Below are positions 32,417-43,947 of a stretch of 64,000 bases of DNA, one piece after another. Made by a program: the position numbers and the translations under genes. The stretch comes from Candidatus Tachikawaea gelatinosa. Lineage in GTDB: Bacteria; Pseudomonadota; Gammaproteobacteria; Enterobacterales; Enterobacteriaceae. The notes under the pieces are model-generated. The model saw only the letters and a program-made list of their open reading frames with translations. It did not search any database and had not been told where the DNA came from. The stretch spans positions 528,001 to 592,000 of the forward strand of contig NZ_AP014521.1 in the NCBI RefSeq assembly GCF_000828815.1. The letters are read 5' to 3'. Position 1 is the first letter of the stretch. The number at the start of each line of letters is the position of its first letter.

Positions 32417-33337
32417 ATGAATGTACTATTAACTAGTAAAACAGAACAAAAAACAAAAATTTATGATTTTATGCGTTGGAATTATTTTGCTTTTTTTGTT
32501 TCGGTAATTTTATGTATTATTTCTATTCTTGTAATTTATAATAAAAATTTTAATCTAGGAATTGATTTTACTGGAGGAAAAATTGTTGAAATTCAATTAG
32601 AAAAACCAATAAATTTAACTATTTTGAAAAAATCATTACAAAAATCTGGACTTTATAAAGTAAACTTACAAAAATTTGACAGTGATCTTAATATAAAAAT
32701 ACAATTTTATTTAAATAAAAATGCTGATGATACATTGACTATTAAAAATATACTAAATAATATTTATTTACAAAAAAAACAAAAAGTCATTATTACTCGA
32801 ACTGAATCGATTGGTCCTGGTGCAGGTGCAGATTTATTTTTAAAGGGAATAACAGCTTTTTTTGCTGCTTTATTTTCTATTTTTATATACGTTACTTTTC
32901 GCTTTGAATGGAGATTAGCATTAAGTACAATTATAGCATTAATACATGATATAATTATTACTATTGGATTTTTATCATTATTTTCTATTGAAATAAATTT
33001 AACAAGTATTGCGTCACTAATATCAGTTATTGGTTATTCTTTAAATGACAGCATTGTTTCTTCTGATCGTATTAGAGAAAATTTTAATAAAATTAAAAAT
33101 ATTAGTTCTTATGAAATAATAAATTTATCATTAACACAAACTTTAAAAAGAACTCTTATGACTGCCGCAATAATTTTAATCGCCATTATAATACTTGCTA
33201 TTTTTGGAGGAGAATTTTTGAAAAGTTTTTCTTTAACAATGTTAATTGGTGTTTCGATAGGAACCCTTTCATCTTTTTATATCACTTCTGCTTTAGCGTT
33301 AGTATTTGGTATCAATAATAAAATTTTAACAAAATAA
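32417..33337 (+). CDS. secF: Protein translocase subunit SecF
   Basis: Partner of SecD. One N-terminal helix, GIDFTGGKIVEIQL near 50-63 (periplasmic domain signature), and five C-terminal helices with VIGYSLNDSIVSSDRIREN near 200, the conserved RND segment. 306 residues against 323; the tail is shorter. Start ATG after AGGAAAAA. It ends the export part of the operon; ribD follows after 82 bases with tsx, yajI and nrdR of enterics deleted. Confidence 0.96.
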   Translation: MNVLLTSKTEQKTKIYDFMRWNYFAFFVSVILCIISILVIYNKNFNLGIDFTGGKIVEIQLEKPINLTILKKSLQKSGLYKVNLQKFDSDLNIKIQFYLNKNADDTLTIKNILNNIYLQKKQKVIITRTESIGPGAGADLFLKGITAFFAALFSIFIYVTFRFEWRLALSTIIALIHDIIITIGFLSLFSIEINLTSIASLISVIGYSLNDSIVSSDRIRENFNKIKNISSYEIINLSLTQTLKRTLMTAAIILIAIIILAIFGGEFLKSFSLTMLIGVSIGTLSSFYITSALALVFGINNKILTK

Positions 33338-33419
33338 AATAAATAAAACATGTTAATCATATAAAATAATTGGTATTAAAATTAATACTCATGTTATTTA
33401 TATTTAAGGATATATTATA

Positions 33420-34535
33420 ATGGACGATTTTTATATGAATCGTGCTTTACAATTAGCATATCGCGGTATTTTTACAACAGATCCTAATCCTAATGTCGGT
33501 TGTGTAATTGTAAAAAATAATCATATTGTAGGAGAGGGATGGCATAGAAAAGCAGGTGATATGCATGCAGAAATATATGCTTTAATAAATGCTGGAAAAA
33601 ATTCATTAAATGCTACAGCATACATTACACTTGAACCTTGCAATCATTTTGGAAAAACCCCCCCATGTTGTATAGAGTTAATAAAAAGTGGTATTAATCG
33701 TGTAGTTATTGCTACTAAAGATCCAAATCCTTTAGTATCTGGAAAAAGCTTAACTTATCTTCAAAAACATGGCATTCAAACTAAAGTTGGTACTATGGCT
33801 AACGAAGCTAAAAAAATCAATTGTGGTTTTTTTAAAAGAATGAAAACAGGTTTTCCTTGGATACAAATAAAGATGGCATCATCTATTGATGGTAGAACTT
33901 CTTTATTATCAGAAAAAAAATGTTGGATTACAGATTCATTTTCAAGAAGTGATGTTCAAAAATTTAGAGCACAAAGTTCGGCTATTCTTAGTAGCAGTGC
34001 AACTGTGATGATAGATAATCCATCTCTTAATGTGAGATGGAATGAATTGGATACGAACACAAAAGTGATTTTAAAAAAAGAAGATGTTCGTCAACCTATC
34101 ATTATCATTATTGATAGCAAAAATAAAGTAACATCACAATATAAAATAATAAATCAATCGTCTAATAATATTTGGTTTATAAGAAAAAATATTAAACGAG
34201 AATTTCTTTCTTTAAAGAAAATAAAACAAATTCTTGTTCCAACAAAGAATGAAAATATTGATTTGTTAAAAATGTTTCTAATATTAGGAAAAAAACAAAT
34301 AAATAAAATTTTAGTAGAATCTGGACCAAAACTAGCAGGTGCTTTAATTAAACAAAAATTAGCAGATGAAATAATTTTATATATGTCACCTAAAATTTTT
34401 GGTCATGAAAATAAGGAATTATTTTATATTCCTAAGTTACATAAATTATCTGAAGCATTAGAATATAAATTTACTGATATTCAAGTATTAGGAAATGATT
34501 TACGTTTAATATTAACACCAAAAAAAAATATTTAA
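33420..34535 (+). CDS. ribD: Bifunctional riboflavin deaminase/reductase
   Basis: Carries out two successive riboflavin steps on the pyrimidine intermediate: deamination, then NADPH-dependent ribosyl reduction. The N-terminal deaminase domain has the zinc site HAE near 50 and PCNHFGKTPPCC near 74-85; the C-terminal reductase domain starts near 147 (WIQIKMASSIDGRT). 371 residues against 367, so both domains are in one intact chain. AAGGATAT precedes the start. From memory some Buchnera strains carry the two domains as separate genes; here they are fused. Confidence 0.96.
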   Translation: MDDFYMNRALQLAYRGIFTTDPNPNVGCVIVKNNHIVGEGWHRKAGDMHAEIYALINAGKNSLNATAYITLEPCNHFGKTPPCCIELIKSGINRVVIATKDPNPLVSGKSLTYLQKHGIQTKVGTMANEAKKINCGFFKRMKTGFPWIQIKMASSIDGRTSLLSEKKCWITDSFSRSDVQKFRAQSSAILSSSATVMIDNPSLNVRWNELDTNTKVILKKEDVRQPIIIIIDSKNKVTSQYKIINQSSNNIWFIRKNIKREFLSLKKIKQILVPTKNENIDLLKMFLILGKKQINKILVESGPKLAGALIKQKLADEIILYMSPKIFGHENKELFYIPKLHKLSEALEYKFTDIQVLGNDLRLILTPKKNI

Positions 34536-34556
34536 ATTTAATATAAGGTTGCTATT

Positions 34557-35030
34557 ATGAAAACTATCCATGCTGATTTATATAATTCTGATTCAAAGAT
34601 TGCAATTATTGTATCAAAATTCAATAAACATATAAATAATAACTTGTTAGAGGGAGCTATTCATGCATTACAAAAAATAGGTCAAATAAAAGATGAAAAT
34701 ATTACAATTATCTGGGTACCAGGCTCTTATGAGTTACCTTTAGTTTTAAATATATTATTAAAATATAATAGTAATTTTTCAGCCGTTATTGCTTTAGGAA
34801 CAATTATTAAAGGTGAAACTGATCATTTTAAGCATATTGCTAGTAGTGTCAGTTCTAGTATTATAGAAATTATGCAAAAAAGAGAAATACCAATTGGTTT
34901 TGGAATACTAATTACTAAAAATATGCAACAAGCTCTAGATCGTTCAGGTGGAAAATTTGGTAATAAAGGATATGAGGCAGCAATGACGGTATTAGAAATG
35001 ATTAATCTTATTAACATAGTTAAAAACTAA
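34557..35030 (+). CDS. ribH: 6,7-dimethyl-8-ribityllumazine synthase
   Basis: Condenses the RibD-pathway pyrimidine with dihydroxybutanone phosphate to form lumazine. 157 residues against 156 in E. coli. Conserved: [16 protein letters not shown] near 19-34, [12 protein letters not shown] near 54-65, and [15 protein letters not shown] with the catalytic His near 89. It sits 21 bases after ribD and 26 before nusB, the enteric order. Confidence 0.96.
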   Translation: MKTIHADLYNSDSKIAIIVSKFNKHINNNLLEGAIHALQKIGQIKDENITIIWVPGSYELPLVLNILLKYNSNFSAVIALGTIIKGETDHFKHIASSVSSSIIEIMQKREIPIGFGILITKNMQQALDRSGGKFGNKGYEAAMTVLEMINLINIVKN

Positions 35031-35056
35031 TAAATATAGAAATATGGAGAGATTAT

Positions 35057-35485
35057 ATGAAATATAGTGCAAGACGTCGTGCTAGAGAATATGCTTTACA
35101 AGCACTGTATTCATGGCAAATTTCTAAAAACGATATTTATGATATTGAAAATCAATTTTTAAAGAATAAAGACATTAAAAATGTTGATTTAAAATATTGT
35201 AAAGATTTAATTATAGGTGTATATAAAAATATCAAATATGTTGACCAGCTAATGATTCCTTATTTATCAAGAAATTTATATAAACTTGATCAAATAGAAA
35301 AAGCTATTTTACGCATTGCTTTTTATGAATTGTTTAAAAGAAATGATATTCCATATAAAGTTGCTATTAATGAAGGAATTGAATTAGCAAAAATTTTTGG
35401 TGCAAAAGATAGTCATAAATTTATTAATGGAGTTTTAGACAAAGCGGTCCAAAAAGCTAAAATAAGAAATAGTAATCAATATTAA
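35057..35485 (+). CDS. nusB: Transcription antitermination factor NusB
   Basis: All-helical RNA-binding protein that with NusE (S10) binds boxA of rRNA leaders and supports antitermination. 142 residues against 139. The N-terminal [20 protein letters not shown] is the RNA-binding arginine stretch, and the C-terminus [27 protein letters not shown] is highly conserved. TATGGAGAG precedes the ATG. It is the last gene of the operon; thiL, which follows in E. coli, is absent and dxs converges. Confidence 0.96.
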   Translation: MKYSARRRAREYALQALYSWQISKNDIYDIENQFLKNKDIKNVDLKYCKDLIIGVYKNIKYVDQLMIPYLSRNLYKLDQIEKAILRIAFYELFKRNDIPYKVAINEGIELAKIFGAKDSHKFINGVLDKAVQKAKIRNSNQY

Positions 35486-35498
35486 AAAACAAAATTTT

Positions 35499-37364
35499 TT
35501 ATTTTTTATTAGATTTTATCCACTCATGTACTGTTTTCCTAATTCCTTTTGCGTTTAATCCATATTCACAAAGAATTTCTTTTTGATTACCATGAGGAAT
35601 AAACTCATCTGGTATTCCTAAATTTAATACAGAAACCAACTTACGGTTTTTCATGATTAATTCGTTTACTCCACTACCTGCTCCACCGCATATTGTTCCT
35701 TCTTCTACAGTCACTAAAAATTCGTGAGTATATGTTAAATCTATTATTAACGATTGATCTAAAGGTTTTACAAATCTCATATCAATTAGCGTAGAATTCA
35801 TTAATTCAGCGACTACAGAAACTTCTTTGAGAAGCATTCCAAAATTTAAAAAAGCAATTTTTTTTCCTTTCCTTTTTAATAATCCTTTTCCTATAGGTAG
35901 TTTTGTAAAGGGTTGTAAAAAATTTCCAGCAATAGCACGACGGGGATATCGTACTGCACAAGGTCCTTGTTTATATTTATAACCAGTGTATAACATACTA
36001 CGTAATTCGTTCTCATCACTAGGAGTCATAATGATCATATTCGGAATACATCTTAAAAAAGCAATATCAAACGCTCCTTGATGTGTTCGACCATCTTCTC
36101 CTACAATTCCACTACGATCAATTGCAAATAAAACTGGGAGTTTTTGTATAGCAACATCATGTATTACTTGATCATAAGCACGTTGTAAAAAAGTTGAATA
36201 TATAGCAACAATAGGTTTATATCCTCCTATAGCCATACCTGCTGCGAGAGTTACAGCATGTTGTTCAGCAATAGCTACATCAAAGTATTGTCTTGGATAA
36301 TGATGAGAAAATTTTACCATGCCTGATCCTTCAGACATAGCTGGAGTAATAGCCATTAATTTAGAATCTATACTTGCTATTTCGCATAACCAATCACCAA
36401 AAATTTGTGAATAATTTGATGTATTTTGAAATTTCTTAGGAAGAATATCTTTGTTTAAACAGAATTTTGGAACTGCATGCCAAGCAATTGGATCATTTTC
36501 TGCAGGAGCATAACCTTTACCTTTTTTAGTTAAAATATGTAAAAATTGTGGACCTTGCATTTCAGATATATTTTTAAATATCTTGATTAACTCTATGACA
36601 TTATGACCATCAACTGGGCCAATATAATTAAATCCTAATTCTTTAAAAAGAATACTTGGGACAAAATCTTTTTTTAGAGCTTTTATGACATTATTATAAT
36701 TTTTTTGAGTATGTGACAAATTCACGAATTTTTTTTCAAAAGTTGAATGTTTAATATGAAAAAAATTTTGTAATAACGTATTATTAATTGCTCCTACATT
36801 TTTTGAAATAGACATATTATTGTCATTAAGTATAATTAATATATTGGATTGAATATCTCCTATATGGTTAAGTGCTTCAAAAGCTATTCCAGAAGTAAGA
36901 GCGCCATCACCAATTACACAAATGGTATGTCTTTTTATTTTTTCAAGTGATGATATGATAGATAATCCTAATCCTATACTAAGCGATGTAGAGGAATGTC
37001 CTACACTAGCAACATCAAATTTACTTTCTTCTCTACATGGAAAAGGATGTAATCCTTTTCTTTGACGAATAGTCTTGATCTGTTTTTTTCTTCCCGTTAA
37101 AATTTTATGTGGGTAAGCTTGGTGACCAACATCCCAAATCAACAAATCAAACGGTGTATTATAAAAAAAATGAATAGCTACGGTTAGTTCTACTACTCCT
37201 AAACCAGATGCAAGATGTCCGCTTGATATGCTAACAGTTTCTAATAAATAATTACGTAAATCTTCACATAAAAATGGTAGATCTTTTTTTTTAAGTAATC
37301 TTAACTGTTCAACATTATCAATTTTCGATAGAAAAGTGTGTTCTTTATTTTCTAATAATTTCAT
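35499..37364 (-). CDS. dxs: 1-deoxy-D-xylulose-5-phosphate synthase
   Basis: Thiamine diphosphate enzyme that condenses pyruvate and glyceraldehyde 3-phosphate, the first step of the MEP isoprenoid pathway. TPP motif [19 protein letters not shown] near 150, NDNNMSIS, the conserved VGHSSTSLS near 121, and the transketolase central domain with [18 protein letters not shown] near 367. 621 residues against 620. ispA precedes it on the same strand by 19 bases, so they form an operon. It depends on TPP, a link to the nearby thiamine transporter. Confidence 0.97.
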   Translation of the reverse strand: MKLLENKEHTFLSKIDNVEQLRLLKKKDLPFLCEDLRNYLLETVSISSGHLASGLGVVELTVAIHFFYNTPFDLLIWDVGHQAYPHKILTGRKKQIKTIRQRKGLHPFPCREESKFDVASVGHSSTSLSIGLGLSIISSLEKIKRHTICVIGDGALTSGIAFEALNHIGDIQSNILIILNDNNMSISKNVGAINNTLLQNFFHIKHSTFEKKFVNLSHTQKNYNNVIKALKKDFVPSILFKELGFNYIGPVDGHNVIELIKIFKNISEMQGPQFLHILTKKGKGYAPAENDPIAWHAVPKFCLNKDILPKKFQNTSNYSQIFGDWLCEIASIDSKLMAITPAMSEGSGMVKFSHHYPRQYFDVAIAEQHAVTLAAGMAIGGYKPIVAIYSTFLQRAYDQVIHDVAIQKLPVLFAIDRSGIVGEDGRTHQGAFDIAFLRCIPNMIIMTPSDENELRSMLYTGYKYKQGPCAVRYPRRAIAGNFLQPFTKLPIGKGLLKRKGKKIAFLNFGMLLKEVSVVAELMNSTLIDMRFVKPLDQSLIIDLTYTHEFLVTVEEGTICGGAGSGVNELIMKNRKLVSVLNLGIPDEFIPHGNQKEILCEYGLNAKGIRKTVHEWIKSNKK

Positions 37365-37383
37365 AAATTACTCATTTTTAAAA

Positions 37384-38259
37384 TTATTTTTTACGCATAA
37401 CAATAAAATTTACAATATTTTTCAATAAATTTGTATTAAATGATTGAGATGAAAGTTTCTCTAAAGTTTCAAGAGCTGTTTCATGAAGTATTCTTATTTT
37501 TTGATAAGTTTTTTTAATACCAACAAGTTTAGGATACGTAATCTTATTTTTTTTTGTTCCAAATGTATCTTGGTCTTTATCTAAAATATCATCAACTAGT
37601 TGAAAAGCTAGACTGATAGAATGTGCATAGGTTTTTAATAATGGCATAACATGATATCTTTTTTCTTCTGCAGATAACATACCTATATTAATTGCTGCAT
37701 GAATCAGAGCTCCTGTTTTATAAAAATAAATTTTTTCTAAATCAGATATAGTAATTTTTTTTTTTTTTAAAAATAAATCATAAGCTTGACCGTTACACAT
37801 ACCTTTTATTCCGCTTGCTTTTGATAGTTCAGATATCATAGCAATTCTACATTTATTATTAACATCAGGCATGGATTGATCAGATAAAATAGAAAAACTT
37901 AGAGATTGTAAGCAATTACCAGCAAGTATTGCTATATTTTCACCGTATTTTGCATGACAAGTTAATTTTCCACGTCTAAATTTATCATTATCCATGGAAG
38001 GAAGATCGTCATGAATTAAAGAGTAAGTATGCATACATTCAATTGCTGCTGCTGGAATATCTAAATTATGTATTTTAACTTTTAACATTTCTCCTATAGC
38101 GTATACTAATAAAGGCCGAATACGTTTACCTCCAGGAAATAGTTGATTTTTAATAGCATGTGATAAAATATTTTTTTTAGAAAAAAAAGGAGCAAGAAAA
38201 TTTTTTAATGCTTGATTAATGCGTTTTTTATATATTACAAAAAAGTTATTAAAATTCAT
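37384..38259 (-). CDS. ispA: Farnesyl diphosphate synthase (geranyltranstransferase)
   Basis: Adds isopentenyl diphosphate to form geranyl and farnesyl diphosphate. First Asp-rich motif SLIHDDLPSMDND near 81-93; second motif FQLVDDILDKDQD near 218-230. GGKRIRPLLVYAIGE near 43-57 is the substrate-binding block. 291 residues against 299. A run of 14 A in the coding strand (37768-37755) encodes Lys codons and is in frame. It is upstream of dxs; xseB, its usual neighbour, is gone. Confidence 0.96.
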   Translation of the reverse strand: MNFNNFFVIYKKRINQALKNFLAPFFSKKNILSHAIKNQLFPGGKRIRPLLVYAIGEMLKVKIHNLDIPAAAIECMHTYSLIHDDLPSMDNDKFRRGKLTCHAKYGENIAILAGNCLQSLSFSILSDQSMPDVNNKCRIAMISELSKASGIKGMCNGQAYDLFLKKKKITISDLEKIYFYKTGALIHAAINIGMLSAEEKRYHVMPLLKTYAHSISLAFQLVDDILDKDQDTFGTKKNKITYPKLVGIKKTYQKIRILHETALETLEKLSSQSFNTNLLKNIVNFIVMRKK

Positions 38260-38305
38260 TAATGATTCTCATTTAAAATTATATCTATAAAAATATTTAT
38301 GTTTT

Positions 38306-39664
38306 TTAGTTTTTTAAATTTTTCAAAATTGTTTTTTTAGTTTTTTTTTCATTTGTTATATTAGTGTTTGCTTTAATATAAATATAATTTTCTTTTAAAT
38401 CAATAAAATATGATAATATACCCGGAGATTTTTTCAGTCTTTTTTTAACTATTTCTTCATTATTAACTAAATCTTTAAAAAAAATACGAAAATTTTTACA
38501 AGTAGGAGGTTCATGAATTTTTAAGCTTAACAGTATCCATAAAAACCCAAAAATTATATTAAATAAAAAAACTGTTTTGAAATCAAAATGTTGAAACAAA
38601 AATCCACCTATACTTCCTCCCATGGCACTTCCTAAAAATTGACTAGTTGTATATATACCCATTGAAGTACCTTTATATCCAACAGGAGATTCTTTTGTAA
38701 TTAAAGAAGGTAAAATAACCTCTATGAGGTTAAATGATAAAAAAAACAGTTGTATACCTATAATTATTATCCAAAAATTTTGATTAAGTTTCCATAAAAT
38801 TATTTCTGATAAAGTAATTAAAATTACTCCAAAAACAAAAATCTTTTTAATTTTTTGTTTTTTTTCAGCATACGTTAATAAAGGAAACATCAGAAAAAAA
38901 CTAACAATTATTGTTACAAAATAAACTTGCCAATGTCTACTATTTGGAAAATTAAATAATTCTAATTGTATAGGTAATGCAATAAAATTTGAAACAAGAA
39001 ACATGTGTAATAAAAAAATACTGATATTAATTTTTAACAAATCTTTATTAAAAAAGACAGAAAGTAAGCTCTTTTTTACAATTATAGTATTGCGATTAAA
39101 AGTATAAATTTTAGTATTTGGAATGAGAAAAATTGTTATTAATATTCCTAAAACGGAAAAAATTATAATTAAAAAAAAGATCCCGTTTAAACCTAAAATA
39201 GAAGCTAAAATCGGACCTAAAATCATTGCAATAATAAAATTTATTCCAAAACTTATACCTAAAAATATCATTGATTTAGTATAATTTTGTTCACTGACTA
39301 AATCAGATAATAATGCAATAGAAACTGATGATATTGCTCCTGATCCCTGTAAAGCTCTTGCAATAATAACTCCACATATTGATTTAGATAAAAATCCTAT
39401 TATACTGCCAAAAGTCAAAATTAATAAACCTATTATAATTATAGGTTTTCTTCCTATTTTATCAGATAATAAACCAAAAGGAATTTGAAAAATTGCTTGT
39501 GTAAAACCATATATTCCAATTGCTAAACCTACTAAAAATTTATTTGAATGAGGTAATAATAATCCATAAGTTGTTAAAATTGGTAATAACATAAACATAC
39601 CTAACATTCTTAATGAAAGAAGTAAACATAGCCCCCATATCGAACGTAATTCTTTATATGTCAT
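38306..39664 (-). CDS. yajR: MFS transporter YajR
   Basis: Inner-membrane 12-helix major facilitator; substrate unknown. The MFS signature between helices 2 and 3 is visible as GLLSDKIGRKPIII near 62-75, and related loops recur in the second half. After the helices a soluble tail (about 388-452) contains SPGILSYFIDLKENYIYIKA, which matches the ferredoxin-like YAM domain of E. coli YajR. 452 residues against 454. One of very few exporters or importers in the window, so likely important to host exchange; that is inference. Confidence 0.92.
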   Translation of the reverse strand: MTYKELRSIWGLCLLLSLRMLGMFMLLPILTTYGLLLPHSNKFLVGLAIGIYGFTQAIFQIPFGLLSDKIGRKPIIIIGLLILTFGSIIGFLSKSICGVIIARALQGSGAISSVSIALLSDLVSEQNYTKSMIFLGISFGINFIIAMILGPILASILGLNGIFFLIIIFSVLGILITIFLIPNTKIYTFNRNTIIVKKSLLSVFFNKDLLKINISIFLLHMFLVSNFIALPIQLELFNFPNSRHWQVYFVTIIVSFFLMFPLLTYAEKKQKIKKIFVFGVILITLSEIILWKLNQNFWIIIIGIQLFFLSFNLIEVILPSLITKESPVGYKGTSMGIYTTSQFLGSAMGGSIGGFLFQHFDFKTVFLFNIIFGFLWILLSLKIHEPPTCKNFRIFFKDLVNNEEIVKKRLKKSPGILSYFIDLKENYIYIKANTNITNEKKTKKTILKNLKN

Positions 39665-39730
39665 TTTTTTATACTTATATATTAAGGATATTTTTTATTT
39701 CGTTTACAATAAAACAAACATTAAAGATCT

Positions 39731-40459
39731 TTATAATTCTTTTATAATGTTTAATTCAAACAATATTTTTTGAAGAACATCAAAAGGATTTTTTGAATTT
39801 GTAATTGATCTTCCTATAACCATATAATCTACACCTATATTTTTAGCTTCTAAAGGAGTTGTAACATAACAATGATCATTTTTTTGATCACCTGATAAAC
39901 GTATACCTGGTACTACTATCTTAAAATTTTTACCTAAATCTTTTTTCAAACTTTTTACTTGATTTGCAGAGCAAATTATGCCATTTAAACCACATTCCTG
40001 TGCTAAAACTGCAAGTTTTTTAACATATTGATCTAATGATAATTGAATTCCAATAAATTTTAAATCATTCTGACTAATACTAGTTAATATTGTTACTGCA
40101 GTTAATAAAGGAGCATCCTTTCCGAATTTCATGATAGCTTTTGATGCTGAAATCATCATATTTATCCCTCCTATTGCGTGTATATTAACCATCCATATGC
40201 CTAATTCTGCAGCAGCTGTAACTGCTCGAGCAACAGTATTTGGAATATCATGAAATTTTAAATCAAGAAAAATTTGAAATCCTTTTTTTTGAAGATTTTT
40301 TATTAATGAAGGTCCAAAACGTGTAAAAACTTCTTTTCCTATTTTTAATCGACAATATTGTGGATCAATTTTATCTACAAAATCTAACATTTCGTTTAAA
40401 TTAGAATAATCTAGTGCAATTAATATAGGAGAAGAATTATTTATTGTTGTAGTAAACAT
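39731..40459 (-). CDS. pyrF: Orotidine 5'-phosphate decarboxylase
   Basis: Decarboxylates OMP to UMP, the last step of pyrimidine synthesis. The catalytic Lys-Asp cluster is in FLDLKFHDIPNTVARA near 65-80, with PILIALDYSN at the start (10-19) and the phosphate-binding DYMVIGRSITNS near 212. 242 residues against 245. It begins the block pyrF-pgpB-ribA-cysB-sohB-trp that is collinear with E. coli, with lapA/lapB between pyrF and pgpB removed. Confidence 0.96.
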   Translation of the reverse strand: MFTTTINNSSPILIALDYSNLNEMLDFVDKIDPQYCRLKIGKEVFTRFGPSLIKNLQKKGFQIFLDLKFHDIPNTVARAVTAAAELGIWMVNIHAIGGINMMISASKAIMKFGKDAPLLTAVTILTSISQNDLKFIGIQLSLDQYVKKLAVLAQECGLNGIICSANQVKSLKKDLGKNFKIVVPGIRLSGDQKNDHCYVTTPLEAKNIGVDYMVIGRSITNSKNPFDVLQKILFELNIIKEL

Positions 40460-40794
40460 TTTTTAAAGTCATAATCAAAAAATTTAATAAAATATTAATA
40501 AATAATATTTTAGATTAATTTTGTATGAAATGTTTATATATTTTGAACAAAATTTAAAATTTTTACGAAAGTTATTTTTTTTAAATAAATTTTTGTTTTT
40601 TTTTAAAAACAAAGAAACTCTAATAGTTTAAAATTATTATAGTTTTTATAAAAATAAAAGTATATATTATGTCGAATTATTAAATATGAAAAATGGTTAT
40701 ATAACTAGTTCAGTTATCTAATATTACGACATAAAAATAATTACTATTAAAAGTAATATATATATTTTATAAAATATAATTAATATTTTTGTTT
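40460..40794. other. 335-bp intergenic region with a long imperfect inverted repeat
   Basis: Lies between pgpB (upstream) and pyrF (downstream), both on the minus strand, where E. coli has lapA and lapB. No reading frame of note. It holds 16-base arms at 40667-40682 and 40719-40734 (TTATGTCG...CGACATAA perfect over 8 bp, 14 of 16 paired overall), with an inner palindrome GTTATATAAC. It may be a terminator for pgpB or a folded leader of pyrF. Confidence 0.45.
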
Positions 40795-41513
40795 TCAGTC
40801 TTCTTTTAACAAAAATTTGTTATCAATAAACATTATTAGTTTTATAGCTATTAGAACTAATAAAAAAGCTATTATAATAGATACAATAACATCCCATGGC
40901 CAATGCATACCAAGTAAAATTCGACTAATGATAATGGTGTTTGTCCAACAGAATAAATAAATTATAGTTTTAATGTATTTTTTCTTTGAAAATAATTCTA
41001 TAAAAAATAAAAACCAAATTGTAGAAAAAATAGCATGTCCAGAAGGAAAAGAAAAATCGTTCTTTAACATTGATTGATGTTTTAACCAATAAGGTAATTT
41101 TTTATCAAAAATAGATATCTTATTTTTAATGTTAATAGTTTTTTTTTCTAAAAATTTATTTTTTTTTATAAAATTTTGTTTTTCTTTGATCCAAAATGTA
41201 TAAGGTCTAGGTTCTTTAACTGTATTTTTAATCCAATATTTAATATATTGCCCAATAAAAATTGTTAAATTTATAACTACTATAATGAGTATTGCACGCT
41301 TGATAGAAAAACGTAAAAAATATACAATTAACACACTAAAAATTAGATGCATAAAAAAAAGAATTTTTAAGGATGTTATTTCAGTTAAAAAAAAAATGTT
41401 ATTAATATAATTTGATTTATATTTAACTTCCATTGCCATCCAGATAACCAAAAAATTGTTGGAATAATTAGAAGTAAAAAAGAATTGAAAGTAAGACGTT
41501 GAATTGTTTTCAA
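40795..41513 (-). pseudogene. pgpB: Phosphatidylglycerophosphatase B (PAP2), frameshifted at a T10 tract
   Basis: PgpB dephosphorylates phosphatidylglycerophosphate and undecaprenyl pyrophosphate at the inner membrane. The coding strand is split in two frames at ten T (41396-41387). The first part encodes MKTIQRLTFNSF...FWLSGWQWK, aligning with the E. coli N-terminus; it stops with TAA directly after the tract. One extra T joins it to FLTEITSLKILFF and the rest, about 239 residues (254 in E. coli). The phosphatase motifs are intact: K-x-RP in KNTVKEPRP, PSGH, and SRILLGMHWPWD. I place the start at a TTG at 41513 after AAAGGAA, though the frame is open upstream to 41597. Confidence 0.87.
41387..41396 (-). 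repeat. T10 homopolymer in the pgpB membrane-segment codons
   Basis: Ten A on +, T on the coding strand. ACA TTT TTT TTT TAA stops; an eleventh T yields TTT TTT TTT TTA ACT GAA and continues the protein. Confidence 0.9.
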
Positions 41514-41631
41514 AATTTTTTTTTCCTTTATTCTAATGATTTTTTTATGTATTTCGTAAAGTAATTTTCGTGTTTTATGGATCTCCTCTTTATCCAATTA
41601 ATTTAGATAAATTATTAATATACATTATTAT

Positions 41632-41640
41632 TGCTATAAT
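41632..41640 (+). promoter_or_regulatory. Candidate extended -10 promoter for ribA
   Basis: TGCTATAAT is a perfect extended -10 (TG-N-TATAAT) 44 bases before the ribA ATG. The -35 region (TTATTA) is poor, which extended -10 promoters tolerate. AT-rich DNA yields many TATAAT matches, so this stays a candidate. Confidence 0.4.
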
Positions 41641-41683
41641 AATAAATGTTTGTTTAATTTTATAAAAAACTGTGGAAATTATC

Positions 41684-42274
41684 ATGCAAATTAAACAAGT
41701 AACACAAGCTAAATTACCGACCCCATGGGGAGAATTTTTAATTTTAGGTTTTGAAGAATTTACAACAGGACATGGTCATGTTGCATTAATCTATAATGAT
41801 GTTAGCGAAAATCGTCCAGTGTTAGCCCGTATTCATTCTGAATGTTTAACAGGAGATGCATTATTTAGTTTACGTTGTGACTGTGGCTTCCAATTAGAAG
41901 CGGCTTTAACAGCTATTGCCGATGAAGGAAGTGGTGTACTTCTTTATCATCGGCAAGAAGGACGTAATATAGGATTATTAAATAAAATTCGTGCTTATGC
42001 TCTACAAGATCAAGGATACGATACTGTTGAAGCTAATCATCAGTTAGGTTTTGCTACTGATGAACGTGATTTTACAGTATGTGCTGATATGTTTAAACTT
42101 TTAGGAATAAATGAAATTCGTTTACTCACTAATAACCCACAAAAAGTTGAAATATTACTTGAAGCAGGAATCAATGTTATTGAACGTGTTCCATTAATTG
42201 TAGGACGCAATTCTAAAAATTCTCGTTATCTTGATACTAAAGCTATAAAAATGGGTCATTTGTTACCATCATAA
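41684..42274 (+). CDS. ribA: GTP cyclohydrolase II
   Basis: Opens the riboflavin pathway by hydrolysing GTP to the pyrimidine used by RibD. Zinc ligands Cys54, Cys65 and Cys67 fall at exactly the E. coli positions when the ATG at 41684 is used ([19 protein letters not shown]); a GTG 12 bases upstream is only part of the GTGGA ribosome site. The nucleotide-binding [18 protein letters not shown] near 105-122 and the catalytic Arg region are intact. 196 residues, equal to E. coli. It is one of the least AT-biased genes here. It diverges from pgpB and converges with cysB. Confidence 0.97.
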   Translation: MQIKQVTQAKLPTPWGEFLILGFEEFTTGHGHVALIYNDVSENRPVLARIHSECLTGDALFSLRCDCGFQLEAALTAIADEGSGVLLYHRQEGRNIGLLNKIRAYALQDQGYDTVEANHQLGFATDERDFTVCADMFKLLGINEIRLLTNNPQKVEILLEAGINVIERVPLIVGRNSKNSRYLDTKAIKMGHLLPS

Positions 42275-42338
42275 GTTTTTATTTTCAAATGTATTATTAT
42301 AAAAATGAAAATTTTTAACATAGTAGTTATTTGCGTGA

Positions 42339-42352
42339 AAGAACTTTTGTTC

Positions 42353-42354
<2 letters not shown>
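42339..42354 (+). terminator. Small hairpin at the ribA/cysB convergent ends
   Basis: AAGAAC-TTTT-GTTCTT, a 6-bp stem with a 4-base loop followed by ATTTTA on +. It overlaps the cysB stop. A weak terminator candidate. Confidence 0.35.
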
Positions 42355-43947
<1,593 letters not shown>

